A stretch of DNA of 64,000 nucleotides from Aestuariibaculum sediminum (GTDB taxonomy: Bacteria; Bacteroidota; Bacteroidia; Flavobacteriales; Flavobacteriaceae). A program made the translations under genes and the position numbers. Positions 17,958 to 29,714 of the stretch are shown one piece after another. A model generated the notes under the pieces. It worked only from the letters and a program-made list of their open reading frames with translations. It searched no databases and was not told the origin of the DNA. Where the stretch lies: assembly GCF_014596945.1 (NCBI RefSeq), contig NZ_JACVXB010000002.1, positions 492,172 through 556,171 of the forward strand, read 5' to 3'. Positions within the stretch are counted from its first letter, which is position 1; the number at the start of each line of letters is the position of its first letter.

Positions 17958-19118
17958 ATGCAAGAAACATTTAGATGGTTTGGAGTATCAGACTCCGTAA
18001 CATTGTCTGATATAAAACAAGCAGGAGCAACAGGAGTGGTAACAGCTCTACATCACATTGCAAATGGTGAAGTTTGGGAGATTGATGAAATTCAGAAAGT
18101 AAAGAACCTAATTGAAAGTGCAGGTTTGATATGGAGTTTTATAGAAAGTATTCCCATTCACGAAGACATCAAATTACGTAAAGGAAATTATCAGCAGCGA
18201 ATAGAAAATTACAAGCAAAGTTTACGTAATGTAGCTGCTTGTGGTATTAAAAATGTTTGTTATAATTTTATGCCCGTTTTAGACTGGACTCGAACACAAC
18301 TTTTCTGGAAACTGGAAGATGGCAGTACGGCGCTACGTTTCGATAAAGTTGAAATGGCGGTTTTTGAAAAATTCATTATGGAACGCCAAGGAGTAGAAGA
18401 AGCATACACACCTGAAATTTTAGCCTTAGCAGAAAAGCGTTTTTCAAACATGTCTGCTAAAGAAAAACAAACTCTTGAAGATAATGTTCTAAAAGGTTTA
18501 CCAGGAACAGTTGACGATTTAACCATTCCGCAGTTTAAGGAAATGATTGCTCAATACGACTATTTAACGCATGCTGATTTAAAAGCGAATTTATCTTTTT
18601 TCTTAAATGAAGTCATTCCTGTGTGTGAGGAAAACGGTATTGTCATGGCCATTCATCCCGACGATCCGCCAATGGATATCATGGGGCTGCCACGTATAAT
18701 AAAGTCTGAAAGTGATTTAGATGATTTGGTGAAATTTATCGATAGTCCATCAAATGGAATAACATTTTGTACAGGTTCGTTAGGAGCAAATCCAGATAAC
18801 GATTTACCAAGTATGATTAGAAAATTTGCTAATCGCATTCACTTTTTACACCTGAGAAACGTAAGACGTGAAGCCGATGGTAGTTTTTATGAGGACAATC
18901 ATTTAGATGGTTCTACCGATATGTACGAAGTGGTGAAAGCTGTATTAGAAATAGAAAAACAAAGAAAGATACAATTACCCATGCGCCCTGATCACGGACA
19001 CCAAATGTTAAGTGATTTAGAGAACAACAAAGCCTATGCAGGCTATACTGCCATAGGGCGTTTACGTGGTTTAGCTGAGTTGCGAGGTTTAGCACTTGGT
19101 CTTTCAAGAAGTATATAA
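17958..19118 (+). CDS. uxuA: Mannonate dehydratase
   Basis: A 386-residue TIM-barrel mannonate dehydratase, removing water from D-mannonate to give 2-keto-3-deoxy-D-gluconate (KDG). Characteristic segments are MQETFRWFGVSDSVTL at the start, HPDDPPMDIMGLPRI, the FCTGSLGANPDND metal-site region, HFLHLRNV and RPDHGHQML near the end. The ATG at 17958 gives the canonical N-terminus; a longer reading from 17907 would overlap the SDR gene and adds no family sequence. It pairs with the SDR gene as the glucuronate branch. Confidence 0.94.
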   Translation: MQETFRWFGVSDSVTLSDIKQAGATGVVTALHHIANGEVWEIDEIQKVKNLIESAGLIWSFIESIPIHEDIKLRKGNYQQRIENYKQSLRNVAACGIKNVCYNFMPVLDWTRTQLFWKLEDGSTALRFDKVEMAVFEKFIMERQGVEEAYTPEILALAEKRFSNMSAKEKQTLEDNVLKGLPGTVDDLTIPQFKEMIAQYDYLTHADLKANLSFFLNEVIPVCEENGIVMAIHPDDPPMDIMGLPRIIKSESDLDDLVKFIDSPSNGITFCTGSLGANPDNDLPSMIRKFANRIHFLHLRNVRREADGSFYEDNHLDGSTDMYEVVKAVLEIEKQRKIQLPMRPDHGHQMLSDLENNKAYAGYTAIGRLRGLAELRGLALGLSRSI

Positions 19119-19141
19119 ATTTAGAAATAAAAAAACATAAA

Positions 19142-19879
19142 ATGAAAGTCGGTTTATTTATACCTTGTTATGTAAATCAACTCTATCCACAAGTGGGAAT
19201 AGCAACCTTGGAACTTTTGGAAAAATTAGGTGTTGATGTTGAATATCCTTTAGGGCAAACCTGTTGTGGACAACCTCTAGGTAATTCTGGATACGAGGCC
19301 GATTCCAAGGGCACTTGTCAGTTATTTGTTGAGAATTTTAAAAAATACGATTATATCGTAGGGCCATCAGGAAGCTGTGTTTATCATGTTAAAAAACATT
19401 TTGATATTTTAGAGCAAACCGAGGATGTTAAACGTGTTCGCGAGAATACTTTTGAGTTATGCCAGTTCATATATCAAATTCTTGGTAAAACCAAATTAGG
19501 AGCGTCATTCCCGCATAAAGTAGGTATTCATAAAAGTTGTCATGGGCTACGTGGTTTGCGTTTAGGGTCTTGCTCAGAGCGTATGGATCCTCATTTTTCA
19601 ACAGAAGAAAATTTATTAAAAGAGGTAAAAGGACTTGAATTGAAAACCCTAAATAGAGCTGACGAATGCTGTGGATTTGGTGGAACATTTTCAGTTTTTG
19701 AAGAAGCCATTTCAGTAAAAATGGGAAAAGACCGTATTCAGGATCATATTGATAGTGATGTTGAAGTTATTACAGGGGCCGATCATTCGTGCTTAATGCA
19801 TTTGGAAGGGTTAATAAACCGAAATAAAAAGCCTCTAAAGGTGATGCACATAGCAGAAATTTTAAACAGTAGTATCTAA
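19142..19879 (+). CDS. lutA: L-lactate utilization iron-sulfur protein LutA
   Basis: The 245-residue protein has two CCG domains: TCCGQPLGNSGY (about residue 40) and ECCGFGGTFSV (about 178), each preceded by a separate cysteine (FIPCYVNQ; HKSCHGLRG). CCG domains bind an iron-sulfur cluster and occur in LutA/YkgE, GlpC and heterodisulfide reductases. It is followed at 5 bp by lutB and then lutC, so it belongs to the LutABC complex oxidising L-lactate to pyruvate. In this locus the lactate probably comes from L-rhamnose via lactaldehyde. Confidence 0.92.
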   Translation: MKVGLFIPCYVNQLYPQVGIATLELLEKLGVDVEYPLGQTCCGQPLGNSGYEADSKGTCQLFVENFKKYDYIVGPSGSCVYHVKKHFDILEQTEDVKRVRENTFELCQFIYQILGKTKLGASFPHKVGIHKSCHGLRGLRLGSCSERMDPHFSTEENLLKEVKGLELKTLNRADECCGFGGTFSVFEEAISVKMGKDRIQDHIDSDVEVITGADHSCLMHLEGLINRNKKPLKVMHIAEILNSSI

Positions 19880-19884
19880 AAATT

Positions 19885-21252
19885 ATGGCACACGCAGAAG
19901 CAGCAACAAAATTTAATAAAAATGAGGCCAAGGTAAATTGGCATGATAAGGCTTTATGGTTTGTAAGGCAAAAGCGCGATCGTCAAGCACATAAAATACA
20001 AGGTTGGGAGCACCTTCGCGATTATGCATCAGCTTTAAAGGCCAATGTATTATCTAATTTAGATACCTATTTAATTCAGTTTGAAGAAAACGCTAAAAAG
20101 AATGGGATAAATGTACATTGGGCTGCCAATGCCGAAGAACATAATAAAATTGTTCACGGAATTCTTCAAAAGCACAATGCTAAAAAAATAGTAAAAAGTA
20201 AATCGATGTTAACCGAAGAATGTCATTTGAATCCATATTTGGAGGCAAATGATATTGAGGTTATTGATACCGATTTAGGGGAGCGTATTGTACAATTGGC
20301 TAAAGAATCGCCCAGCCATATTGTTTTACCGGCAATACACAAAACCAAAGAAGAAGTTGATGAATTGTTTCAGGAACATTTAGGTACCCAGCCAAGTGGT
20401 GGTAATCCAGAGTATTTGACGCGCGAAGCACGAAAACATTTACGTAATAAATTCTTAAAGGCCGATGCGGCCATTACAGGTGTTAACTTTGCCGTGGCTG
20501 ATACTGGCGGATTTGTAGTATGTACCAACGAAGGAAATGCCGATATGGGTGCCCATTTGGCAAATGTTCATATTGCCTGTATGGGAATGGAAAAACTAAT
20601 CCCTCAGGAAAAACATTTAGGCGTGTTTTTACGTTTATTAGCTAGGAGTGCTACCGGACAGCCAATAACAACGTATTCTTCGTATTTCAATAAGCCAGAA
20701 GAAGGTAAAGAAATGCATATTGTTATTGTAGACAATGGAAGAACGGAGCAATTAAGCCGTGAAGATTTTAGAAGGTCTTTACACTGTATACGTTGCGGAG
20801 CTTGTATGAATACTTGTCCGATTTACAGACGCAGTGGCGGTCACAGTTACGATGCGACAATTCCTGGACCAATTGGGTCTATTTTGTCGCCAGGTAAAGA
20901 TTTAACCAAACACAGTTCGTTACCATTTGCGTCAACATTATGTGGGTCTTGTAGCGATGTTTGTCCCGTTAAAATAAACATACATGAACAGCTTTATAAA
21001 TGGCGACAAATTATTGTTAAAGATGTGCCACAACCCTTCGTAAAGAAAACAGTAATGAAAGCAGCTGGTAGTGTTTTAGCTAAACCTAAAACTTACGATT
21101 TTGTTGGTAAGACAGCTCGTTTTATGTTGAAAAACACACCGAAATCCATAATAAACTCCAAAGTAAACACTTGGGGGCATGCCAGAGATTTACCAGAAGT
21201 AAAAGGAGATAATTTCGAAGAGTGGTACAAAAAAAGACAAAAAAATGAGTAG
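19885..21252 (+). CDS. lutB: L-lactate utilization iron-sulfur protein LutB
   Basis: The 455-residue protein has the LutB/YkgF layout: an N-terminal LUD (DUF162) domain (about 60-290, with ADTGGFVVCTNEGNAD) followed by a two-cluster ferredoxin domain, CIRCGACMNTCP (about 301) and CGSCSDVCP (about 350). Electrons from lactate should pass through these clusters to the quinone pool. Its 3' end overlaps lutC by 8 bp, indicating translational coupling. Confidence 0.95.
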   Translation: MAHAEAATKFNKNEAKVNWHDKALWFVRQKRDRQAHKIQGWEHLRDYASALKANVLSNLDTYLIQFEENAKKNGINVHWAANAEEHNKIVHGILQKHNAKKIVKSKSMLTEECHLNPYLEANDIEVIDTDLGERIVQLAKESPSHIVLPAIHKTKEEVDELFQEHLGTQPSGGNPEYLTREARKHLRNKFLKADAAITGVNFAVADTGGFVVCTNEGNADMGAHLANVHIACMGMEKLIPQEKHLGVFLRLLARSATGQPITTYSSYFNKPEEGKEMHIVIVDNGRTEQLSREDFRRSLHCIRCGACMNTCPIYRRSGGHSYDATIPGPIGSILSPGKDLTKHSSLPFASTLCGSCSDVCPVKINIHEQLYKWRQIIVKDVPQPFVKKTVMKAAGSVLAKPKTYDFVGKTARFMLKNTPKSIINSKVNTWGHARDLPEVKGDNFEEWYKKRQKNE

Positions 21253-21826
21253 AGAATCTATATTAAAGGCCGTAAAGGCCAATAAACCCGATGCTTTAGC
21301 ATTACCCAACATAGATTTAAGTGTTTTCGACGAAGACATCAATCTTGTAGATCGATTTAAAGAAAATATTGAGTTTGTAGGGGGGAGGTTGTTAGAATTA
21401 AATGGATTAGATCACCTGGATACAGAAATTAAACGTTTATATCCTGAAGCGCAAAAAATTGTGTCTTGTACTAAACAATCAGGTTTAGGAACAGTTTCGG
21501 TTTCAAAGGAAACTGATCCACATACTTTGGAAGACATTGATTTAGCTATTATTAAAGGATCAATTGCGGTAGCAGAAAACGGAGCAGTTTGGGTAAGTGA
21601 TGAAGATATGTTTGTCCGTGCTTTACCATTTATTACCAATGATTTAATTTTGGTAGTCCCTAAAAATGCTGTTTATTTGCATATGCATGAGGTTTTTGAA
21701 GTGATATCTAAACGGGAAAAAACCTTTGGTACCTTTATTTCGGGTCCATCAAAAACTGCTGATATAGAGCAATGTCTAGTAGTTGGTGCCCACGGAGCAA
21801 TAAGTTTAACGGTAGTTCTGTATTAA
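21245..21826 (+). CDS. lutC: L-lactate utilization protein LutC (LUD domain)
   Basis: A 193-residue stand-alone LUD (DUF162) domain protein. It shows IAVAENGAVWVSD, the LUD core motif shared with LutB, and VVGAHGAISLTVVLY at the C-terminus (usual form: GPSRTADIE then GVHGP). Length agrees with LutC. It is the third subunit of the lactate oxidation complex and ends about 90 bp before kduI. Confidence 0.92.
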   Translation: MSRESILKAVKANKPDALALPNIDLSVFDEDINLVDRFKENIEFVGGRLLELNGLDHLDTEIKRLYPEAQKIVSCTKQSGLGTVSVSKETDPHTLEDIDLAIIKGSIAVAENGAVWVSDEDMFVRALPFITNDLILVVPKNAVYLHMHEVFEVISKREKTFGTFISGPSKTADIEQCLVVGAHGAISLTVVLY

Positions 21827-21917
21827 GTTAATAACAGTTTTTACTTATATTCTTATATCTATTAATAAACAAGCTTAAACGATTAAGCAATCAAATTAAA
21901 AAATAAAACTATTAATT

Positions 21918-22760
21918 ATGTCAGTTAGTTACGAATCGCGATATGCATCAAGCCCACAAGGTGTTAAAGGCTATGATACAACGCAGTTAAGAGACGAATT
22001 TTTAATCGAAAATCTATTTGAAGCCGATAAATTAAATTTGGTTTATTCTCACTACGATCGTTTTATTACCGGTGGGGTATTACCTGTATCTAAATCGGTT
22101 GCCTTAGAGACTATAGACCCTCTGAAAGCTGAATTCTTTTTACAGCGAAGAGAACTAGGAATCATAAATGTTGGAGGAACTGGTACGGTAACTGTAGATG
22201 GTACTGTTTACGAATTGAATCATAAGGAAGCGTTATATGTTGGTCAAGGTAATAAAGACATTGTTTTTGCAAGTGTTTCGAATGATAATCCAGCAATGTT
22301 TTATTTAAATTCAACGCCGGCACATAAGGCTTATCCAACTAAAAAGATAGGTACAGATGATGTTGAAGTTATTGAATTAGGATCGCCAGAAACAGCCAAC
22401 GCACGTACATTAAGAAAATATATAGTGAATAGTGTTGTTGATGTTTGTCAGTTACAAATGGGAATGACCTCAATAAAAGTAGGTAGTAGTTGGAACACGA
22501 TGCCAGCGCACGTACACGACCGAAGAATGGAAGTGTATTTTTATTTTGAAGTACCAGAAGGACAATCAGTTTGTCACTTTATGGGGCAACCACAAGAAAC
22601 CAGACACATTTGGATGCAAAATAATCAGGCTGTAATTTCGCCACCATGGTCGATTCATTCTGGTTCAGGAACCAGTAATTACTCTTTTATATGGGGTATG
22701 GCTGGTGAGAATTTAGATTATGGAGATATGGATGTAAGTGCTATTCCTGATTTAAGATAA
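21918..22760 (+). CDS. kduI: 5-dehydro-4-deoxy-D-glucuronate isomerase
   Basis: A 280-residue cupin isomerase converting 5-keto-4-deoxyuronate (from unsaturated uronic acids released by polysaccharide lyases) to 2,5-diketo-3-deoxygluconate. Zinc-site motifs are PAHVHDRRMEVYFYFE (His, His, Glu) and PPWSIHSGSG with the last histidine. Length matches E. coli KduI (278). Same strand as uxuA-lutABC; a terminator follows at once. It implies that the cell handles lyase products of an acidic polysaccharide such as ulvan, pectin or a GAG. Confidence 0.95.
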   Translation: MSVSYESRYASSPQGVKGYDTTQLRDEFLIENLFEADKLNLVYSHYDRFITGGVLPVSKSVALETIDPLKAEFFLQRRELGIINVGGTGTVTVDGTVYELNHKEALYVGQGNKDIVFASVSNDNPAMFYLNSTPAHKAYPTKKIGTDDVEVIELGSPETANARTLRKYIVNSVVDVCQLQMGMTSIKVGSSWNTMPAHVHDRRMEVYFYFEVPEGQSVCHFMGQPQETRHIWMQNNQAVISPPWSIHSGSGTSNYSFIWGMAGENLDYGDMDVSAIPDLR

Positions 22761-22781
22761 TGTGATCTTTTAGAATAAATT

Positions 22782-22812
22782 AACCCTTTAGATTTTATCT
22801 AAAGGGTTTTTT
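22782..22812 (+). terminator. Rho-independent terminator after kduI
   Basis: A 12-bp perfect stem (AACCCTTTAGAT with ATCTAAAGGGTT, 3-nt loop) followed by T-rich sequence, beginning 22 bp after the kduI stop. It closes the SDR-uxuA-lutABC-kduI transcription unit. Confidence 0.9.
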
Positions 22813-22923
22813 AGTTTCTACAACAAATTAAAAAATTTTCATTTCTATAATTTATGTTAAAATCGGTAAATGTTCAGAATAAAATGAAAATTACCTTATT
22901 GACTATAAGTAATATTCTTTAAG

Positions 22924-22951
22924 TTTGTGTTCGAACACAAAAATATATTTG
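22924..22951 (+). promoter_or_regulatory. Strong promoter with palindromic operator, beta-galactosidase gene
   Basis: TTTG (22924-22927) and TATATTTG (22944-22951) are separated by 16 nt, a near-ideal Bacteroidetes promoter. The sequence from the -33 box through the spacer (22924-22941) is a perfect 18-bp palindrome, TTTGTGTTCGAACACAAA. A dimeric regulator such as a LacI or GntR protein bound there would block the polymerase. Transcription would start near 22957 and leave an approximately 145-nt leader. Nothing else is evident in the 343-bp gap. Confidence 0.65.
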
Positions 22952-23061
22952 AGGAACCTAATTAAAAGTTTATAAGTGAAATAGTTATCGTTTAAAAGTA
23001 TTAATTGAGACTAATTAGACCCCGATAATTACTGAATAATTTCCCTTTAAACCGTATGTAA

Positions 23062-26454
<3,393 letters not shown>

Positions 26455-26481
26455 ATACACAAACAAAGCTTCATATACAAT

Positions 26482-26515
26482 AAAAAAATCCGTAGTGTAC
26501 ACTACGGATTTTTTT
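26482..26515 (+). terminator. Terminator after the beta-galactosidase gene
   Basis: A 34-bp perfect palindrome: seven A, ATCCGTAGTGT-type arm and its complement, seven T. It starts 28 bp after the stop codon and is strong in both directions by shape. Confidence 0.92.
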
Positions 26516-26654
26516 ATTATATTCGTTATCAATACAAACCATCCAAGCTAATACTTCCGCGCTTTACAGCGAATAATAACTTAAGGTTACAAGAAACTAA
26601 TTTATTTACGAAATCTGTATATGAAATATACACGATGTTATATGCCCTTAATTT

Positions 26655-27779
26655 ATGACTCTTAACCTTGGAAAAATCATTGCCATTTCTAATCAAAAAG
26701 GCGGTGTAGGAAAAACTACTAGCGCAATTAATTTATGTGCTTCCTTAGGCGCTTTAAATAAAAGCGTATTATTGATTGACGCCGATCCGCAGGCAAATGC
26801 TGCCTTGGGTTTAGGTATCGAATATGTTGAAAATGGTTTGTTTCAATTTTTATCTGGTCGATATCTAGAACGTTGCTTGACCGTTAAACCAGATATGAAT
26901 TTTGATTTTTTACCATCAAATATAGAGCTCTCTAAAATAGAGATTAATGGTTTTAAATCGTTATCAAAAAGTGTTTTTGCTGATAAAATTTTGCCATTAA
27001 GAGCGTATTACGACTACATTATTATTGATTGCCCGCCTTCTATTGGAAATGTATTGGTAGGAGTTTTAGGCATAAGCGACTCAATAATAATACCAGTACA
27101 ATGCGAGTATTTTGCATTTCAGGGTTTAAGAAAAATTCTAAAAACAATTCAGACCATAGTAAAGGTTAACCCAAAACTCGATATTGAAGGTATTCTTGTT
27201 ACAATGTTCAATAAATCATTTAATGAGCATAATATCATTTTAGAGTCTATATTAGAATATTTCGAAGTCATAACTTTCGATACTGTAATTCCTCAAAATA
27301 TTACTTTATCGGAAGCTATTAGTTTTGGTAAGCCAGCTTTAATGTATAATCCGAATAGTTCAGGTGCTTTAAGTTATTTACAATTGGCGAATGAAATTAT
27401 TTCTAAAAACCGCGATAACAATCAAAAATATGAGTTGAATATTGATTTTAAAAAATTCAATTTATCTGAGGCCGATGTGATTGAGAATATTGATTTTATT
27501 TTACAGACTATGGAGGATAATAATCAAAATACTAATAGTTTTAGTAAAAGTTATGATGTATTAATTGGTCTATCTAAATATCAAATTAAGGAGCGATTGG
27601 GACAAGTATTTAACGATATGAATAGTAATGTGTGGATGTTTCGAATTAACGAATCATTTAACTTTTTTAAGAAGAATTATCTTTATGTAATATTTAAAAA
27701 TGGTAAGGTAGAAACATATACTTTGAAAAGATTTAAATCTAACCCAAATGACATTATGGAACAATGTCAAAACTTTTAG
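26655..27779 (+). CDS. ParA/Soj-like ATPase with an extra C-terminal domain
   Basis: The 374-residue protein has a ParA ATPase domain (about 7-255): deviant Walker A KGGVGKTTSA, LIDADPQANA, and Walker B-like IIIDCPPSIG. Unlike Soj (about 255 residues) it continues for about 110 residues. The tail (about 310-370) reads IGLSKYQIKERLGQVF, then WMFR and VIFKNGKVETY, which resembles the BamE/SmpA pattern (G-x-S/T-xx-ExxxxLG, then F-x-NGKV). No parB or parS-like cluster follows; the next gene is a DUF4870 protein. It may position a cargo rather than the chromosome. No clear promoter box is seen. Confidence 0.8.
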   Translation: MTLNLGKIIAISNQKGGVGKTTSAINLCASLGALNKSVLLIDADPQANAALGLGIEYVENGLFQFLSGRYLERCLTVKPDMNFDFLPSNIELSKIEINGFKSLSKSVFADKILPLRAYYDYIIIDCPPSIGNVLVGVLGISDSIIIPVQCEYFAFQGLRKILKTIQTIVKVNPKLDIEGILVTMFNKSFNEHNIILESILEYFEVITFDTVIPQNITLSEAISFGKPALMYNPNSSGALSYLQLANEIISKNRDNNQKYELNIDFKKFNLSEADVIENIDFILQTMEDNNQNTNSFSKSYDVLIGLSKYQIKERLGQVFNDMNSNVWMFRINESFNFFKKNYLYVIFKNGKVETYTLKRFKSNPNDIMEQCQNF

Positions 27780-28005
27780 TTTTTATTAAAATTCAAAGGC
27801 ATTAGTGTATTCACATAAACAGTAATTTAATTTATTTGATGTACTATAATCCTTCTGCATTTGTATTAGTATAATTAGTTATTTCTAATTTTTTCAGATT
27901 CTATAAAGAATACGAATTGAAAAGCATAGCGGCACATGGGATTTTATTATTTTTATTGTAACAAATTTACTTTTTTTTAGTCTTACAGGTATCAATCAAA
28001 ATACA

Positions 28006-28347
28006 ATGATACGAGAAGACAATCAATTAATCGTTTTAACACATTTAAGTCAGTTAGTTACCTTAGTTTTAGGTTTTGGAAGTTTGTTATTACCTTTAAT
28101 AATATGGCTAACCCAAAAGGATAAGGTTTATCAAATGGATGAACACGGAAAGAATATTGTAAACTTTCAATTAAGTTTAATTGTTTACTGTTTAATTTGT
28201 ATTCCTTTAATGCTTCTTTGTGGTATAGGATTCGTAGGGTTTATTATTCTGGGTGTAATTTCTTTAATCTTTCCTGTAATAAACGCTATTCGGGCAAGTC
28301 GTGGTGAAATTGCTAGGTATCCTTTTTCTCTTAATTTTATTAGTTAG
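28006..28347 (+). CDS. DUF4870 (Tic20-like) small membrane protein
   Basis: The 113-residue protein has three predicted helices (about 14-35, 52-75, 78-100) and the DUF4870 landmarks: an N-terminal LTHLSQL, PLIIWLTQKDK, and DEHGKNIVNFQLSL, then IRASRGE near the end. Family members are small inner membrane proteins of unknown function related to Tic20. It stands alone between the ParA-like gene and the convergent dnaN, with a terminator directly after. Confidence 0.88.
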   Translation: MIREDNQLIVLTHLSQLVTLVLGFGSLLLPLIIWLTQKDKVYQMDEHGKNIVNFQLSLIVYCLICIPLMLLCGIGFVGFIILGVISLIFPVINAIRASRGEIARYPFSLNFIS

Positions 28348-28366
28348 TTAAAAATGTTGAGAAAAC

Positions 28367-28395
28367 AAAAACGCTCGGATTTACCGAGCGTTTTT
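28367..28395. terminator. Bidirectional terminator between the DUF4870 gene and dnaN
   Basis: The hairpin AAAAACGCTCGG-loop-CCGAGCGTTTTT has A-rich and T-rich flanks on both sides. It lies between convergent genes (20 bp after one stop, 23 bp before the other), so it can serve both strands. Confidence 0.92.
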
Positions 28396-28417
28396 CTATA
28401 TTTTAAAAAAATGTGTG

Positions 28418-29536
28418 TTAGCTATTTAGCATAACAGGCATAACAAGCATTGTTATTTGTTCACCTTCATCTAGACCATCTATTGGTGTTAAAATTCCTG
28501 CACGGTTTGGCATACTCATTTCTAATTGTACATCATCAGCGCTTAAATTATTTAGCATTTCCATTAAAAAACGAGAGTTGAAACCTATTTGCATATCATC
28601 ACCTTGATAGTCACAAGTTAATCGTTCTTCAGCTTTGTTGCTATAATCTATGTCTTCTGCAGAAATATTTAATTCTGCACCAGCAATTTTTAATCGAATT
28701 TGATGTGTTGTTTTATTTGAGAATATACTAACACGACGTACAGAATTTGAAAACTGCGTTCTGTCTATAACTAATTTATTAGGATTTTCTTTAGGAATTA
28801 CAGCTTCGTAATTTGGGTATTTTCCATCAATCAATCGACAGATTAATTCTGAATTTTCAAAAATAAATTTAGCATTAGAGTCATTGTATTCTATAGTAAC
28901 GTCTTCTTCACTTCCAGCCAAAATACCTTTTAAAAGATTTAACGGTTTTTTAGGCATGATGAATTCTGCAACCTGACTTGCTTTAATGTCTTCACGAGTG
29001 TATTTTACTAATTTATGGGCATCGGTAGCAACAAAGGTTAAACCTTCAGTTGAAAATTGAAAAAACACACCACTCATTACCGGTCGTAAATCGTCATTTC
29101 CAGCAGCAAAAATAGTTTTACTGATTGCAGTTGCTAAAACATCACCTAGTACTACTGTTTTGCTCGGGTCTTCTAATACAACTGCTTTAGGAAACTCTTT
29201 ACCACTCGCGTAAGCTAAAGCATACTTACCATGGTTAGAGCTAATTTCCACTGTGTTGTTATCTTCAATAACAAAAGTTAGAGGTTGTTCAGGAAATGTT
29301 TTTAATGTATCCAAAAGTAATCGAGCAGGAATAGCTACGCTACCTTCACTATCACTATCTACTTCGAGTGTAGAAGACATGGTTGTTTCTAAATCGCTAG
29401 CAGAGACAGTTAATTTTGATTGGTTTAATTCGAATAAAAAGTTATCTAGAATAGGTAAGGTGTTAGAGCTATTAATAACCCCGCCTAAAACTTGTAATTG
29501 TTTTAATAAATAGGTACTCGATACTATAAATTTCAT
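28418..29536 (-). CDS. dnaN: DNA polymerase III sliding clamp (beta subunit)
   Basis: The 372-residue product has three repeated clamp domains of about 120 residues. Recognisable parts are LPILDNFLFELNQSKLTVSASDLETT, FPKAVV, ATDAHKLVKYTRED and the end IDGLDEGEQITMLVMPVMLN, the conserved C-terminus that forms the partner-binding pocket. It encircles DNA as a ring dimer and tethers the replicase. No dnaA, recF or DnaA-box cluster is nearby, so this is not an origin arrangement; the gld operon lies upstream. Confidence 0.96.
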   Translation of the reverse strand: MKFIVSSTYLLKQLQVLGGVINSSNTLPILDNFLFELNQSKLTVSASDLETTMSSTLEVDSDSEGSVAIPARLLLDTLKTFPEQPLTFVIEDNNTVEISSNHGKYALAYASGKEFPKAVVLEDPSKTVVLGDVLATAISKTIFAAGNDDLRPVMSGVFFQFSTEGLTFVATDAHKLVKYTREDIKASQVAEFIMPKKPLNLLKGILAGSEEDVTIEYNDSNAKFIFENSELICRLIDGKYPNYEAVIPKENPNKLVIDRTQFSNSVRRVSIFSNKTTHQIRLKIAGAELNISAEDIDYSNKAEERLTCDYQGDDMQIGFNSRFLMEMLNNLSADDVQLEMSMPNRAGILTPIDGLDEGEQITMLVMPVMLNS

Positions 29537-29667
29537 GTTTTAACTTTATGGTTTTGGTTGATTACATGCTGCCATATTAGAACTCAGTCTGCGTTTTATA
29601 CACAGAAGAAAAATTTGATACTCTACATGTAAAAGAACTTCGTTTAAGTCTAGAATTTTACTACTTA

Positions 29668-29675
29668 CAAATATA
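29668..29675 (-). promoter_or_regulatory. Candidate -7 promoter element of dnaN
   Basis: The minus-strand octamer TATATTTG matches TAnnTTTG, within the 178-bp gap between gldG and dnaN and 131 nt before the dnaN ATG. A TTTG is present at 29700-29703 but 24 nt away, longer than usual. dnaN probably has its own promoter here. Confidence 0.4.
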
Positions 29676-29714
29676 TTCCTTAGCAGCTAATATTGGAAAC
29701 AAACTTATTAACAT

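Noticed and set aside
26655-29714. Possible replication origin region (ParA-like gene next to dnaN)
   Set aside because: No dnaA, parB, recF or gyrB, no cluster of DnaA boxes, and the neighbours (gld genes, purC) are ordinary chromosomal genes. A single near-match to a DnaA box at about 49253-49262 is far away.
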